From: Pseudo-nitzschia pungens
Taxonomy: Eukaryota; Bacillariophyta; Bacillariophyceae; Bacillariales; Bacillariaceae
DNA: 64,000 nucleotides
Assembly (NCBI GenBank): GCA_037355855.1
Contig: CM074760.1
Coordinates: 6,874,501-6,938,500, forward strand
Direction: 5' to 3'
Below the pieces are notes generated by a model. That model was given only the letters and a program-made list of their open reading frames with translations, did not search any database and was not told where the DNA came from. A program made the translations under genes and the position numbers. Below are positions 50,388 to 61,090 of the stretch, piece after piece; the stretch's first letter is position 1, and the number at the start of each line of letters is the position of its first letter.

Positions 50388-53300
50388 ATGACGCCATCCT
50401 CCAGCATGGACCAACTTAATACACCAAAGAGCCCCGGCGGGACTCCTCCCTCTAGCACAAACAATAATACAAGATCGAGGAATCGAAACCGACGAGGCAA
50501 CAACAACACCGGAGGAACAGTAACCGGATCAACTGTAGATCGAAAGCCAACTGTCGATCAAAAATTCACCGGGTTAGACCAAGATGAGTTGAAAGGAATT
50601 GTCATCGATGGCTCAAAATCTGGCCAATATGACAAGCTCTTTGAAGGACTAAAAATAGTTGCCGGAAAGAAGAACTCGAAGGTCAAAACAACCCTAATTA
50701 ATGCAACCAAGCTCAACGAAGAAGACTTCCTACCACCCATGCCCGATGCCAGCAAGTATACCATCGCAGGAGCAGATGGGTCGTCGACAGTGGACGAGAC
50801 CAAGAAACGCTTGTTAGAAGAACTCTGGCTTAAGAAGGGAGAGCGTTCAGCAAAAAAGTTCGACACCTACTGCGAGGATTTGAAAAGTCTCTTCTCTACC
50901 ATTGAGGGACAGCTGAGCTCCGGAGTAAAGCAGCACTTGAAGACCTGCGAGCAATGGAAGGAGGTTGAAAACACTCAAGACACACTCCAATTACTCACCA
51001 TGCTGCGAGAATATTGCTACCGAGACAGCGCCACCAAAGTACACCCCATGGTAGATACAATAAACAAGGTCTACAAATTTTTCTCCTGCAAACAGGACGC
51101 AAACAAGGATGCTGCAACCTATGCTGAAGAGACGAAGGCGCGCTTCGACGTACTCACCTCAGCCGGAATCACCATCCGATCAAAATCAATGATTAAACTG
51201 GCTCTTGGAAGATGTTCACCAGGGACAACGTACGAGCAGTACGAAGCAATGGAAACCAGTGAGCGATCCAAGGTGCACCTCACCATGGACGAGATGCTGC
51301 TTTCCGTGGTAATTGTCAATGGAAGCAACAACAAGATGCACCGGAACCTCGCTGGAGTGCTTAAAGACAACTACAGTCTTGGATCCGATGTATACCCCAC
51401 TACACAACCAAAGGCTCTCGAGCTAATGAACCAGTACAAATCCACTCGCTCGAAGGACAACCAGGGACAAGGAAACGGCAAGAGTAACAAAGGTCAGAAA
51501 GGAGACAAGCAAGGCGACACCACAGACGGGACCACCCTCCTATCGAACGCCGTCGAAACCGAGTCCACCACCGATTCGGAAGAGCCGGGGGAGGAACCAA
51601 GCGAAACAGCGAGCAAGTCGTCCACCGGACCGACTATAAAGGAGGCCACTGTGGTGCTTATGGCAGCCGTTGATGATGAGGACACTGAAGATGAGCTATG
51701 CTTCCTCCAATCACATGTCACCGAAAAGTCCAGGAGTGTACACGATGACACAACACCTCATCGACTCGGGAACGCCATGGAATACATGTTCTCCCAAGGG
51801 GGATCAAACAGCATTGATCCCTACTGGCTTCTACTCGACAGCCAAGCAACCTGCAACTGCATCAGCAACCCACGACTACTAAGGAACATCCGTCGCCACC
51901 CAAACGGAAACAAGATTCGAATCCACTGCAACGCCGGAGTGGTCACTGTGGACCAGGTCGGTCACTTACCAGGGTTCGGCACTGTCTGGTACCAAGAAGG
52001 GGGAATGGCAAACATACTCTCACTCAGCCTCGTGTCCGACACCTACCGGGTAACCCTCGACACGGCAATCACACAGTCCTTCTTTGTACACAAGCCCGAT
52101 GGGAGCACCCGCCGATTCACCCGGGCGGACAGTGGCTTGTACTACTGTGACCTACGCGAGACAGATGGAACCATGCTTGCCATTACCTCAGTCGAGGGGC
52201 AGAAGAAGCTATATTCCGACTTAGATGTGCGGCGTGCAACCAAGGCGCGGAAACTACAGGAAACGCTGGGTTTCCCAAGTCGGGCCGAATTCCTAAAACT
52301 TGTGGACAACAATATTCTGTTAAACTGTCCTGTAACTCGACGAGACGTCCTCATGGCGGAGGATATCTTCGGGGTCAACACCAACATTATAAAAGGGAAG
52401 TCGGTTCGCCAACAACCACCACACGTGCGAGAGGACACGACACCCGTACCACTGGAGATCCTGACTCGCTATCGAGAAGTAACAGTGAGCATCGATATCT
52501 TCACAGTCAATGGGATCAAGTTCTTTCGCAGCGTGTCGCGACATCTATACTTTCGCACAGTGTCAGCCATAGAAGATGCCTCGCAATCAACCCTTGAGAA
52601 AACTCTTGGAGCAATCATCGGGATTTATGCCGGGAGGGGATTCATTGTGTCGAGTATCTCCGGAGACAACGAATTCAATTGTCTAGCAGAAGGTCTATTA
52701 AATCGGAATCCACCGGTGCAGTTCGAAGGAGTGGCAAGAAACCAACATGAGCCATATGTGGAACGAGATAACAGAACCTGTAAGGAACGAATCCGATGCC
52801 TGTTTGCCTCGGTGCCGTTCAAACGCCTTCCGCGCCGAATGACCATCGACATGGTGGCTGCAGCAATCTTTTGGCTGAACAACTGGTGCAACAAAGTAGG
52901 AGTGTCAGCTACAATTTCCCCGCGACAGCTCATGACCGGTGTGCGCCTTGACGCCACTAAGCACTGCAAGTTTCAGTTCGGCGACTACGTGCTAGGTCAT
53001 GAGGATGCCAGCGACAATACAATGACCCCACGGGCACGCGATGCAATCTATCTGCGGCCCACCGGAGATCGCAGTGGAGCAATGTACCTCTTTGATCTAC
53101 GGACTGGTCGGCGCATCCGCCGACAAACCGCAACGGGCGCTCACCTCACGGACACGGTAATCTCCAGGGTGGAACAAATCGCCGCAGAACAGAACGCCCC
53201 AATCGGTGTGATATTCGGAAACAAGGATGGTGAGACAACCATTCTAGACATAGACACTGAGTCCATTGGAACCGATGACGGGGCCTCGGATCACTCCTTC

Positions 53301-55712
53301 CGCCCCGACGATGACTCGACCGTCGCGACTGATCTTACCGGGTCAATCGATGAGGATGAACTAGTCGATATCCGCGTTGATAATGACCAACAGGAACCTG
53401 CCGGTGAAGATGACGACATCAACCATGGAGAAGAGGCCATTGTCGAGTCACATGAGGTCAGCAACGCAGAAAGTGAGACCGAGGACCAAGGGACCACAGT
53501 GGAAGACGGGGACAGCTCGTCCGTTGAATCGTCCAGCGTGGCGAACGGGAGCGAGCATACCCGCACAACGCATAACAATGTAGGGGAAAATGACACCAAT
53601 GCATGTGACACGCCTACTGACCCCAATCCCGACGAGCAAGCCAACGAGGATGACACTACGCTCGAGGACCCGGAGGAAGCAGACGACAACAGCAGTCACA
53701 GCAGCATGAACACAGAAGCTACACATAACAACAACAACAACAACGATGACAGCAGCACCGGCGGAATGGTGCTCCGACCCAGAGTAACGCGTGGACACAA
53801 CAAGTTTGGAGCAGCGGAGGGTTACGAGGCAAGTATTCACCACCGCGCACACGTCTCCCATCACTCTAGTGTGTTCACCGGGGGACTGGACCGTGCTGTC
53901 AAGCAACTGGAGACCCAACACGCACAATACGTGTTCATCGCCAATGCAATTGCATCGTACAATAACATAGATGCCTCACTCGTCACAAAACAATATGGAG
54001 TGAAGGCAGGACTGAAGCTCTTCGGAACCGCCGGTGTAGAGGCAGTTCTCACAGAGTTAAAGCAGCTACACGAACGAAAGGTTGTACACCCAGTCAGCAT
54101 CAAAGACCTGACGCGAGAGGAGATCAAGCGGGCGCTCCCCTACCTCATGTTCCTAAAACGCAAGCGCTGTGGGAAAATCAAAGCAAGAGGGTGTGCCGAC
54201 GGCCGGTCACAGCGAGATTTCATATCCCGAGAGGACACCTACTCACCCACTGTATCTCTCCATGGTCTCATGTTAACATGTCTTATCGATGCTATAGAGG
54301 GCCGGGATGTGGCAACAGCAGACATACCCGGAGCCTTCCTACAAACTCCAATGCCAGAGGGAGAGGTGGTGCACATTCGCTTCGACGGACCAGTGGCTGA
54401 GCTTCTGGCCAGGATTGATCCCGACGTGTACCGAAAACATATGATGGAGCGGAACGGCCACAAAGTCCTCTACACACAAGCAGACAAGGCTATATATGGC
54501 ACCCTCAGGGCGGCTCTCCTATTCTGGGAACGTCTGTCCGGACAACTGATTGAATGGGGTTTCGAGCTGAACCCATACGACACGTGCACAGCAAACAAGA
54601 TGATTGATGGGGACCAGTGCACCATCGTGTGGCACGTTGATGATCTCAAGATCTCTCACAAGAATCCGAACGTAGTGACAGCAGTATTGGACGACCTGAA
54701 CAGGGTGTTTGGTATCGAATCACCATTAACGGTTACGCGCGGGAAGATCCATGACTACGTTGGGATGACTATTGACTACAGCGAAGACGGGAAGGTGAAG
54801 TTTAGCATGTTTGATTATCTTGAAGGGATCATGAGTGAGTTACCACACGACCTCATTGAAACAAGAGTTATACCAACACCAGCGTCCGACCATCTTTTCA
54901 AGACCAACCCCGAAGGGGATAGACTGGGAAGAAAGGACGCCGACACTTTCCACAAACACGTTGCCCAACTCCTCTTCGCGAGCAAGAGGGCACGCCCAGA
55001 CATACAAACAGCCATAGCATTCCTCTGCACACGGGTTGCTAACCCGGACAAGGATGATTGGAAGAAGCTACGGCGCGTCCTTGGATACGTTCGAGAGACC
55101 ATATTTCTCCCACTAGTGCTTGGATGGGACACCACCGGGAATGCATACTGGTATGTGGATGCATCCTTTGCTGTCCATTCAGACATGAGAAGTCACACCG
55201 GGGGTGTGCTCACATTTGGACAAGGAGCAGTTCTCGCCGTGTCCACCAAACAGAAACTGAACACCAAGAGTTCAACAGAAGCAGAATTGGTTGGGGTCGA
55301 CGATACCCTACCATATAACCTGTGGTGTCACTATCATCTTGAGTGGCAGGGGTATGCAGCCAAGGTGGAACATGAAGTCATCGATAGAGATAAATCTGAT
55401 ATCTACCTTGGGAAGCAAAATATCCTGAACCAAGACAATACAAGCGCTATGAGGCTGGAGATGAATGGTAAATCATCTAGTACAAAGCGCACACGTCACA
55501 TTAACATCCGCTATTTCCTAATAACTGACCAGGTTAAGAAGGGAAATATATCGGTACAGTATTGCCCAACAGGAGAGATGCTGGCGGACTATTTTACAAA
55601 GCCCTTACAAGGATCCCTTTTCCGGAAGTTTAGAAACGCCATCATGGGGGTGAGTGAGGCCCAATACACGGCATATCAAAGCGAATATGCGAAAAGGAAG
55701 GCAAATCACTAA
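50388..55712 (+). CDS. Copia gag-pol polyprotein, copy 2
   Basis: This 1774-residue single ORF starts at the ATG at 50388. The domain order equals copy 1: gag without CCHC knuckle, protease DSQAT (Asp484), integrase (SIDIFTVN, SGDNEFN, VERDNRTCKER), acidic linker, RT with ATADIPGAFLQT and HVDD (Asp1418-1419), RNase H (YVDASFAVH, STEAELVG, DYFTKPLQG). It differs from copy 1 by many substitutions, mostly in gag and in the linker, and lacks the 42-bp duplication. The frame is fully open, so it is probably competent to move. Confidence 0.96.
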   Translation: MTPSSSMDQLNTPKSPGGTPPSSTNNNTRSRNRNRRGNNNTGGTVTGSTVDRKPTVDQKFTGLDQDELKGIVIDGSKSGQYDKLFEGLKIVAGKKNSKVKTTLINATKLNEEDFLPPMPDASKYTIAGADGSSTVDETKKRLLEELWLKKGERSAKKFDTYCEDLKSLFSTIEGQLSSGVKQHLKTCEQWKEVENTQDTLQLLTMLREYCYRDSATKVHPMVDTINKVYKFFSCKQDANKDAATYAEETKARFDVLTSAGITIRSKSMIKLALGRCSPGTTYEQYEAMETSERSKVHLTMDEMLLSVVIVNGSNNKMHRNLAGVLKDNYSLGSDVYPTTQPKALELMNQYKSTRSKDNQGQGNGKSNKGQKGDKQGDTTDGTTLLSNAVETESTTDSEEPGEEPSETASKSSTGPTIKEATVVLMAAVDDEDTEDELCFLQSHVTEKSRSVHDDTTPHRLGNAMEYMFSQGGSNSIDPYWLLLDSQATCNCISNPRLLRNIRRHPNGNKIRIHCNAGVVTVDQVGHLPGFGTVWYQEGGMANILSLSLVSDTYRVTLDTAITQSFFVHKPDGSTRRFTRADSGLYYCDLRETDGTMLAITSVEGQKKLYSDLDVRRATKARKLQETLGFPSRAEFLKLVDNNILLNCPVTRRDVLMAEDIFGVNTNIIKGKSVRQQPPHVREDTTPVPLEILTRYREVTVSIDIFTVNGIKFFRSVSRHLYFRTVSAIEDASQSTLEKTLGAIIGIYAGRGFIVSSISGDNEFNCLAEGLLNRNPPVQFEGVARNQHEPYVERDNRTCKERIRCLFASVPFKRLPRRMTIDMVAAAIFWLNNWCNKVGVSATISPRQLMTGVRLDATKHCKFQFGDYVLGHEDASDNTMTPRARDAIYLRPTGDRSGAMYLFDLRTGRRIRRQTATGAHLTDTVISRVEQIAAEQNAPIGVIFGNKDGETTILDIDTESIGTDDGASDHSFRPDDDSTVATDLTGSIDEDELVDIRVDNDQQEPAGEDDDINHGEEAIVESHEVSNAESETEDQGTTVEDGDSSSVESSSVANGSEHTRTTHNNVGENDTNACDTPTDPNPDEQANEDDTTLEDPEEADDNSSHSSMNTEATHNNNNNNDDSSTGGMVLRPRVTRGHNKFGAAEGYEASIHHRAHVSHHSSVFTGGLDRAVKQLETQHAQYVFIANAIASYNNIDASLVTKQYGVKAGLKLFGTAGVEAVLTELKQLHERKVVHPVSIKDLTREEIKRALPYLMFLKRKRCGKIKARGCADGRSQRDFISREDTYSPTVSLHGLMLTCLIDAIEGRDVATADIPGAFLQTPMPEGEVVHIRFDGPVAELLARIDPDVYRKHMMERNGHKVLYTQADKAIYGTLRAALLFWERLSGQLIEWGFELNPYDTCTANKMIDGDQCTIVWHVDDLKISHKNPNVVTAVLDDLNRVFGIESPLTVTRGKIHDYVGMTIDYSEDGKVKFSMFDYLEGIMSELPHDLIETRVIPTPASDHLFKTNPEGDRLGRKDADTFHKHVAQLLFASKRARPDIQTAIAFLCTRVANPDKDDWKKLRRVLGYVRETIFLPLVLGWDTTGNAYWYVDASFAVHSDMRSHTGGVLTFGQGAVLAVSTKQKLNTKSSTEAELVGVDDTLPYNLWCHYHLEWQGYAAKVEHEVIDRDKSDIYLGKQNILNQDNTSAMRLEMNGKSSSTKRTRHINIRYFLITDQVKKGNISVQYCPTGEMLADYFTKPLQGSLFRKFRNAIMGVSEAQYTAYQSEYAKRKANH

Positions 55713-55762
55713 GTACTAATCGCGGGCATACATATCTGTTATGTCCACGAATAGCAGGAGTG

Positions 55763-56048
55763 TGTTGGAGATGTGCCTGAAGTGGATGACAATAGACAAG
55801 AAGGATATTGACATATAGGTACGGAAGGTATGAGGAGAATGACCGGGCAATAATCAGCAACATGAATAAGAATCAATGACGTAATCAGAACAACAGCTCA
55901 CCACATCATGAGTTTGCAGAACATGCCCAAGGATGATTGTCCAGGATATCCACTCGATTCACACACCCATAGTTTAATTACTTGTATCTAACCAACAGAG
56001 TTAATTGTGCTCTTTAAGGTTTTCGTAGATATCCTGCTGAATTCAACA
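55763..56048 (+). repeat. 3' LTR of copia copy 2
   Basis: 286 bp, preceded by AATAGCAGGAGTG, a purine-rich tract shared with copy 1 in the same place. Confidence 0.95.
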
Positions 56049-56258
56049 GAATTTAGGTCGTAAAAATGAAAAGGATCATTGGTGGTTCTCTTCTATTCAA
56101 AATTTGTTCTTCTAAAGTTGTATGCAGCTTTCTTGAGGTAAGAATAGGATTCTTTGTTATACAGTGGACTGTAACCAAATAAGGCCCTGTAGGAGTGTTG
56201 AAATTAGTGCACGTGTACGAGTAGTTTCTTCTGTAAAGAATACGTCCCGAAATTGCAT

Positions 56259-56303
56259 AGGCTGTGGCCACCGCGGCTACGGTAGCCGTGGTGGCCACGG
56301 CCT
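56259..56303. repeat. Near-perfect 45-nt GC-rich palindrome
   Basis: Two 22-nt arms (56259-56280 and 56282-56303) are reverse complements except for two positions that would be G-T pairs, around a single central G. It lies outside any gene. Confidence 0.85.
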
Positions 56304-56636
56304 GTGCAACTTCGGGTGCGGTAGTTTTAAACTAGGTGATTCACTGCTAGTAATTTGTAATTTGGTGGTAAATTGTTTGTGGAGAAGAAGGGTTGTAAAT
56401 TCGTCGCATTTTCGTACCGGTACCAGTCTCAATTGTTGTCGAACTAACTGGGGTAGACAGGGTCACAAGGTCTGGAGACACTAACACCCAAGGTCACAGT
56501 CTTTAAATTAAGGTTAATCCTGTGACCTTAAAAAATGCCCGAAAATCACTAATAATACTACTAAAACAAACCGATAAGGTATCAAATAAGATAGTAAACC
56601 AATGCAAACAACATCAAAGCTACTACTCATACTACA
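56304..56636. other. Intergenic, possible left end of the piggyBac element
   Basis: No gene. GGTCACAG (56492-56499) and CTGTGACC (56519-56526) form an inverted pair around TTAA-containing sequence. TTAA at 56514-56517 could be a piggyBac target site. Confidence 0.35.
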
Positions 56637-59615
56637 TCATACACTAGAGTGCTCTCGCTTGAAGCGTTTCTTCAATCGCTCTTTGTGGCTGACAAGGTCC
56701 ACCTCGTTGTGGAACAATTTGTAGCAATCGCTGCAGAGGTTGATATTACAGGATTTGCAGTGGAGTATTTGAGCTCTCTTTTGCAATCCAGCTGCCCACT
56801 GGTGGATGGCACACTTGGCATTGTTTGCATGGGCTTTTTCAGGCATATGATCCAACATGATGTTGTATCGACGCTGATAGTGTCCATTTGGAGCAAGCGA
56901 TTTATCGGTGACGCGGTGAGCACGAGCAGACTCTTTCGAGAACGCTGACTGGACAGACATGCTCGATAGTGATGACACTGCTGGAGAGGAATCAAACTTC
57001 CTGCTCTTCCTTGCAATTGCAAAGTCAGCAACAAAGCCGGTGTCCCTTGCAACAGTGCCTTCTGGATCGATCCAATACAAGGCAATTGATCTTCGAAACT
57101 CATACTGTGACATTAAATCCTTCTTCGAAATACCCTCTGACTCGTTGACGCTCTGATACACTTTGTAAGCGTTTGTTAAACAGACGCCTAATCCCCAGAA
57201 CATAATAGACCACCACCATTTTCGATTCCTCAACCATGTTTGTAGTTGGTACGTCTCTCGTAACTGGTCTGCAATATCAACGCCACCCATTTCATTATTG
57301 TACTTGTCGATGTAGTTCATACGGAGGAATTTCAGCTTCTCTGTTTTCATCGTGTCTACATTGTAAACTGGCTTTTCTTTCACCACCCACTTGATCTGTT
57401 CAGCTACCATTGTGATGTAGTGCACTGGTTTGGTATCATAAACACTTGACACGATCAAGTTCTTTGCTAATGGATCCCCCTCCAGCACTGCAGCCTTAAC
57501 TGTGCCGCGGACAGCGTGCGCTTGCTTCGCGTTTACAATCTCATCTTGAATCACACAGTCAGGGAGACCACGACCACCTTTCCTTGTAACGCCATGGCAT
57601 AAGACTTTATTGGTGTGATTCGCTGCTGCTCTGCAAAAAGGAACAGAGTTGTACAAGTTATCCATTCCACACCGGTGATATCTATCCTTCAACGTATCGA
57701 AGAGCGTCATCGTTCGTGAATGAAGAGGGGATAGACCTTGCCTCCTGTACTTCTCTGGCGCCGGATCGTTTCGCATAAAGAACTGATAGCAGTATCCTGC
57801 ATCACACAACGCGTCTGCTTGAAAGCCATCTCCAGCATTCTTGTAAGTGATACGTCGCTTATCAGGATGGTTCCCCTGGAATCCCATTGTCATTTCATCG
57901 ACAGAAATACCAGGACCAAGCTGCCACGCCTCTGGAAATATCCTGTTCATAAACTTCAGCAACCGCCATATCTTCCAGTTTGGCTTCTTCGATCTCTCTG
58001 GAGGGAAGATCCTTGGGTCCTGGCAAGCAAGGAAGGTCTTAAAGTGTCTATGGCGCCTCTCTGCATTGCAACCGAAGCTTTTGTAGATGAAATCGTTGCC
58101 ATTAACTGGATCGGACGCCTGCGGACGAAACTTCATTTCGATCCGCGGAGAAGGGGAGAGTCCATGAAAGATGTAAAGACCAAAGTGTTGCCTTATCTCT
58201 TTTGCGTCGAAGGGTTTGTAGTCCTTGTATTGGCTGATACCAGCTCCTGCAATGGTAGCTTTGATGTTGGACCATGTGGCAATATCTTCAAAACTGAAAC
58301 TATCTTTTGCCCCCTTTGTTGCACAGAAGGGAAAGAAGGGTTCAATGAAGTCGTAAGGCATAGAATTAGATGTAAGTTTGTGTTTCTTGGCAAATGAAGG
58401 ATCCACACATCCCTTGACGCGAACATGCTCTTCTGTTAAGGGCTTGCCTTCAGCATTCTTCCGGATATTGCCGCGTCGATCTAAGAGATATGTTGTTTTC
58501 TTCCCCGGAAAGACGGGGACGTCAAACGTCTCTGTAAAATCATGCTTGATAGGAATGAAGTCTGCAAACTCCTCTGGAACTGTAGGAGCTCTACTGTTCT
58601 TGAATGTTGGATTTGCTGGCTCGTTTACAGGAGTAGTATTAGGAAGGAGCTCTCTCCAGTACGCCGTATCAGGGAGGGAAGTCTTTGTCGTCTTGTTTTT
58701 CTTCTTCCTCTTTGCTCCTGCTGCTTTGTTTGTTGCTTCTCCTCCTGCTGTGTCAAGAACAGATACAGGGAGTCGATCGATTATTGCTTGTCTCAATCGT
58801 TCCTGGAGTAACGCTTTGGCTCCATAGATAGGGCGTCCCCTGGCTTTCAGATGAGCTATTAGATCTTTTTTCGACAATTTTTTGACTGCATCGACACTAA
58901 TCTGTTGCGCACTTGTTGTTTGCTGTGTGTTGCTACTAGCATCCTTCTCTTTGGGCTCCTCAACTGGTGGAGACTCGTCCGCCTTATCCCCAACTGGTAT
59001 ATCAAAGAAATCCTCTTGCTCATCCTCATTTTCCTGAAGCTCATCTTGAACAGCGTCATAGAAGGGACCGATTCCATCATCCGAATCATACCCTCTTTCA
59101 AATTTCTCCTCTTGTGCCCTCTCAGACCTACCACTGAATGCCACTGGATTATTCATTTCTGGACTATTTGTTGTGCTTAATTCGATCTGTTGTGGTACAG
59201 GTGGTGGAGTTCCAAAGGGTGGAGGTGGTGGCATCTGCGCAGCGTCAAAATGGGTGTTTTTCTCTGAAATGTCCCTGTTGCTTGAAAAATTCGTATCTCC
59301 TTGTTTTTTGCCCAAATCCACTTCTACTTCTTCATGATTGTTCCTATTGCATGTAGGGAGGGATCTGGACTCTTCCCTATTGTTTCCGACATCTTCAGAA
59401 CTCTCCATGGTCACTTTAGTGGCTCCACCGGCCAATTCGGTCGAAGGGAACGGCACCGATTTACAAGATAGGTCCGTATTTCCTTGATTTTTGGGCGAAT
59501 TGGTCCGCGTTTCTCGTGGATTGTCCCTAGGAGGTAGAGGAAGAGGACTATCTACTTGGTTTTCCCTCGGAGTATTGTTGGGAGACAATGTACATGGATC
59601 CACCATGGTTGTCAT
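56637..59615 (-). CDS. piggyBac-family transposase with SAP domain
   Basis: This 992-residue protein starts at the ATG at 59615. The N-terminal 230 residues are hydrophilic, with an acidic patch YDSDDGIGPFYDAVQDELQENEDEQ. A SAP-like DNA-binding motif follows (VKKLSKKDLIAHLKARGRPIYGAKALLQERL). The DDE core (DDE_Tnp_1_7 type) carries Asp573 (ISVDEMTMGFQG), Asp652 (GMDNLYNS) and Asp780 (GGVDIADQL), the expected triad. The C-terminus has a Cys-rich domain (CAIHQWAA....LHCKSCNINLCSDCYKLFH), the usual TIR-binding finger of piggyBac proteins. The frame is intact. It either mobilises its own element at TTAA sites or is domesticated; clear terminal inverted repeats were not found. Its 5' side abuts the degenerate Cys-rich gene. 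Confidence 0.93.
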   Translation of the reverse strand: MTTMVDPCTLSPNNTPRENQVDSPLPLPPRDNPRETRTNSPKNQGNTDLSCKSVPFPSTELAGGATKVTMESSEDVGNNREESRSLPTCNRNNHEEVEVDLGKKQGDTNFSSNRDISEKNTHFDAAQMPPPPPFGTPPPVPQQIELSTTNSPEMNNPVAFSGRSERAQEEKFERGYDSDDGIGPFYDAVQDELQENEDEQEDFFDIPVGDKADESPPVEEPKEKDASSNTQQTTSAQQISVDAVKKLSKKDLIAHLKARGRPIYGAKALLQERLRQAIIDRLPVSVLDTAGGEATNKAAGAKRKKKNKTTKTSLPDTAYWRELLPNTTPVNEPANPTFKNSRAPTVPEEFADFIPIKHDFTETFDVPVFPGKKTTYLLDRRGNIRKNAEGKPLTEEHVRVKGCVDPSFAKKHKLTSNSMPYDFIEPFFPFCATKGAKDSFSFEDIATWSNIKATIAGAGISQYKDYKPFDAKEIRQHFGLYIFHGLSPSPRIEMKFRPQASDPVNGNDFIYKSFGCNAERRHRHFKTFLACQDPRIFPPERSKKPNWKIWRLLKFMNRIFPEAWQLGPGISVDEMTMGFQGNHPDKRRITYKNAGDGFQADALCDAGYCYQFFMRNDPAPEKYRRQGLSPLHSRTMTLFDTLKDRYHRCGMDNLYNSVPFCRAAANHTNKVLCHGVTRKGGRGLPDCVIQDEIVNAKQAHAVRGTVKAAVLEGDPLAKNLIVSSVYDTKPVHYITMVAEQIKWVVKEKPVYNVDTMKTEKLKFLRMNYIDKYNNEMGGVDIADQLRETYQLQTWLRNRKWWWSIMFWGLGVCLTNAYKVYQSVNESEGISKKDLMSQYEFRRSIALYWIDPEGTVARDTGFVADFAIARKSRKFDSSPAVSSLSSMSVQSAFSKESARAHRVTDKSLAPNGHYQRRYNIMLDHMPEKAHANNAKCAIHQWAAGLQKRAQILHCKSCNINLCSDCYKLFHNEVDLVSHKERLKKRFKREHSSV

Positions 59616-59841
59616 GGTCGATCGATACGGTTAATGGAAAAATTCGAAGCGCGCTTCGAATATTTGGGTATCTGCTGCTGGAGTCAGTTTCAGAGACCAG
59701 GACCTCTGGGATAGTTCTTTATTAACCAAAATTTTATGTAGAATACGAATATAACAGTGCTTTGAGCTAAAAGTGGATTACAAGATTGCCAGAAGCCCTC
59801 CCAGTATTGGGGGGTAAGGTCACTATAGTGACCCACTCCGA

Positions 59842-61090
59842 TTAAGGGATAGTCAAATTTTTCCTAGTATACCTTTCCAGCCTCAGCTTTTTTTCGATGT
59901 TTCCTCTAAATGGCTCAAGTTTATTTTTGAACTTCAATGTCTTGAATTTCTTTAAGCCCTTTGCGACCCAACTTTTGCAGGTTTTCTGGGGTTTGTCCTT
60001 GTGTTTAAAGAATTGATCGTCTTTGCAACGTCCTCGGCCGCTTCGGAGCAGCGGACCGTCGCTTTGGAGCAGCGGACCGTCGCTTCGGAGCAGCGGATCA
60101 TTGATTGGCAGAGTTCTGGCTGCTGAAGCTTCCTCTGTAAACGTGTTTGGGGGCAGCGGATCGTCGATCTTCTTAACACACCTGCTTTTTTCAGAAAACT
60201 TCGCGCAGGTTTTCTCGCAAATACGGTAGACCCATTCATTCTTGGAATTGTTCGTGATCTTCGTGTCGCACCTATCCCTCAACATCGCCTTCAACTTTCT
60301 TCTTTCTCTTTTTATTTTTCTTCTTTTTTCTTTGTCAGTTGTGTTTTTCAACTTTTTTTTCAACTCATTCCACTTACCCTCTTTCGGTTCGATCCACTCT
60401 TTGCAGTTCGTTGTAGTTGTATCTGTCGTGTTCTCGATGTCGACTACGAATTTATCTTCCTTGTTTCTGCAAGGCTGTGCGGCCACCGGAACATCGAATG
60501 GCAGAGGTTCACTCTCTACCGGTTCTAAAGGTTCAACATTAACCACATTAGAAGAGGAGGTGCCTAAGGTCGGCGGATCAGCGATTGGCAAAGGTTCACT
60601 CTCTACCGGTTCTAAAAGTGCATCTCTAACCACCCATGCCGCGTTGTCGGCTTTTGCCCCTTCAGTTCGATTTATTTCCCATGTTTCGTCCAAGTTCTCC
60701 TTGATATTTGCAGTATGTGGAACCCAGTTTTCGCAGGTTTTTTCGGAGTCGCCCTTGAATTCAAGGCTTGGATCGTGGATGCAACGCGACGTAGTACCAC
60801 TCTCAGTAGGAGACAAGGTGCGTGAGGTCCGCGGATCATCGATTGGCAGAGTTTCACTCTCTACCGGTACTAAAACTTACTCTGTAACTGGGGTTGGTTG
60901 TGAGAACACACTCCTCTGTGAAACCACACGCCAACTTCAGTCTTGTTTGATCCTTGAATTGACGATTCGGCTGCGAAATCGGGGCGCAGTCTGTTTCGTT
61001 TGCCGGAAGCTAGTGGTGGACTGCGTGCTCAAAAGCGCAAGCAAGTTACAAACCACAAAGGAGAAGGATAACCGTGAACACGGAGAACAT
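59842..61090 (-). pseudogene. Secreted cysteine-rich repeat protein, copy 2, degenerate
   Basis: This is a paralogue of the gene at 48845-49834, including about 400 bp of similar upstream sequence. The ATG at 61090 opens a matching signal peptide (MFSVFTVILLLCGL), but a TAA follows directly. A short insertion replaces the LQVTKLA segment. The NET.....ISQPNRQFKDQT.LKL.CGFTEECVL block then resumes, and further stops lie near 60870. From about 60865 down, the frame is open: one partial Cys unit (CIHDPSLEFKGD...CENWV), one full unit (C..........NCKEWI....RCD....WVYRICEKTC.....C), a SDGPLL(R/Q) triplet repeat and a third unit lacking its last Cys residues. The stop codon is part of a TTAA at 59842-59845, suggesting truncation by the neighbouring piggyBac element. 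Confidence 0.7.

Larger units (their letters stand above)
50006..56048 (+). mobile_element. Ty1/copia retrotransposon, copy 2, complete
   Basis: This 6043-bp element has 286-bp LTRs (50006-50291 and 55763-56048) that read as identical and a 5-bp target duplication GAATT (50001-50005 and 56049-56053). The intact polyprotein is closely related to copy 1. It inserted between two copies of a GATTTAGGTCCTAAAAATGAA-like repeat upstream of the Cys-rich gene. Confidence 0.96.
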
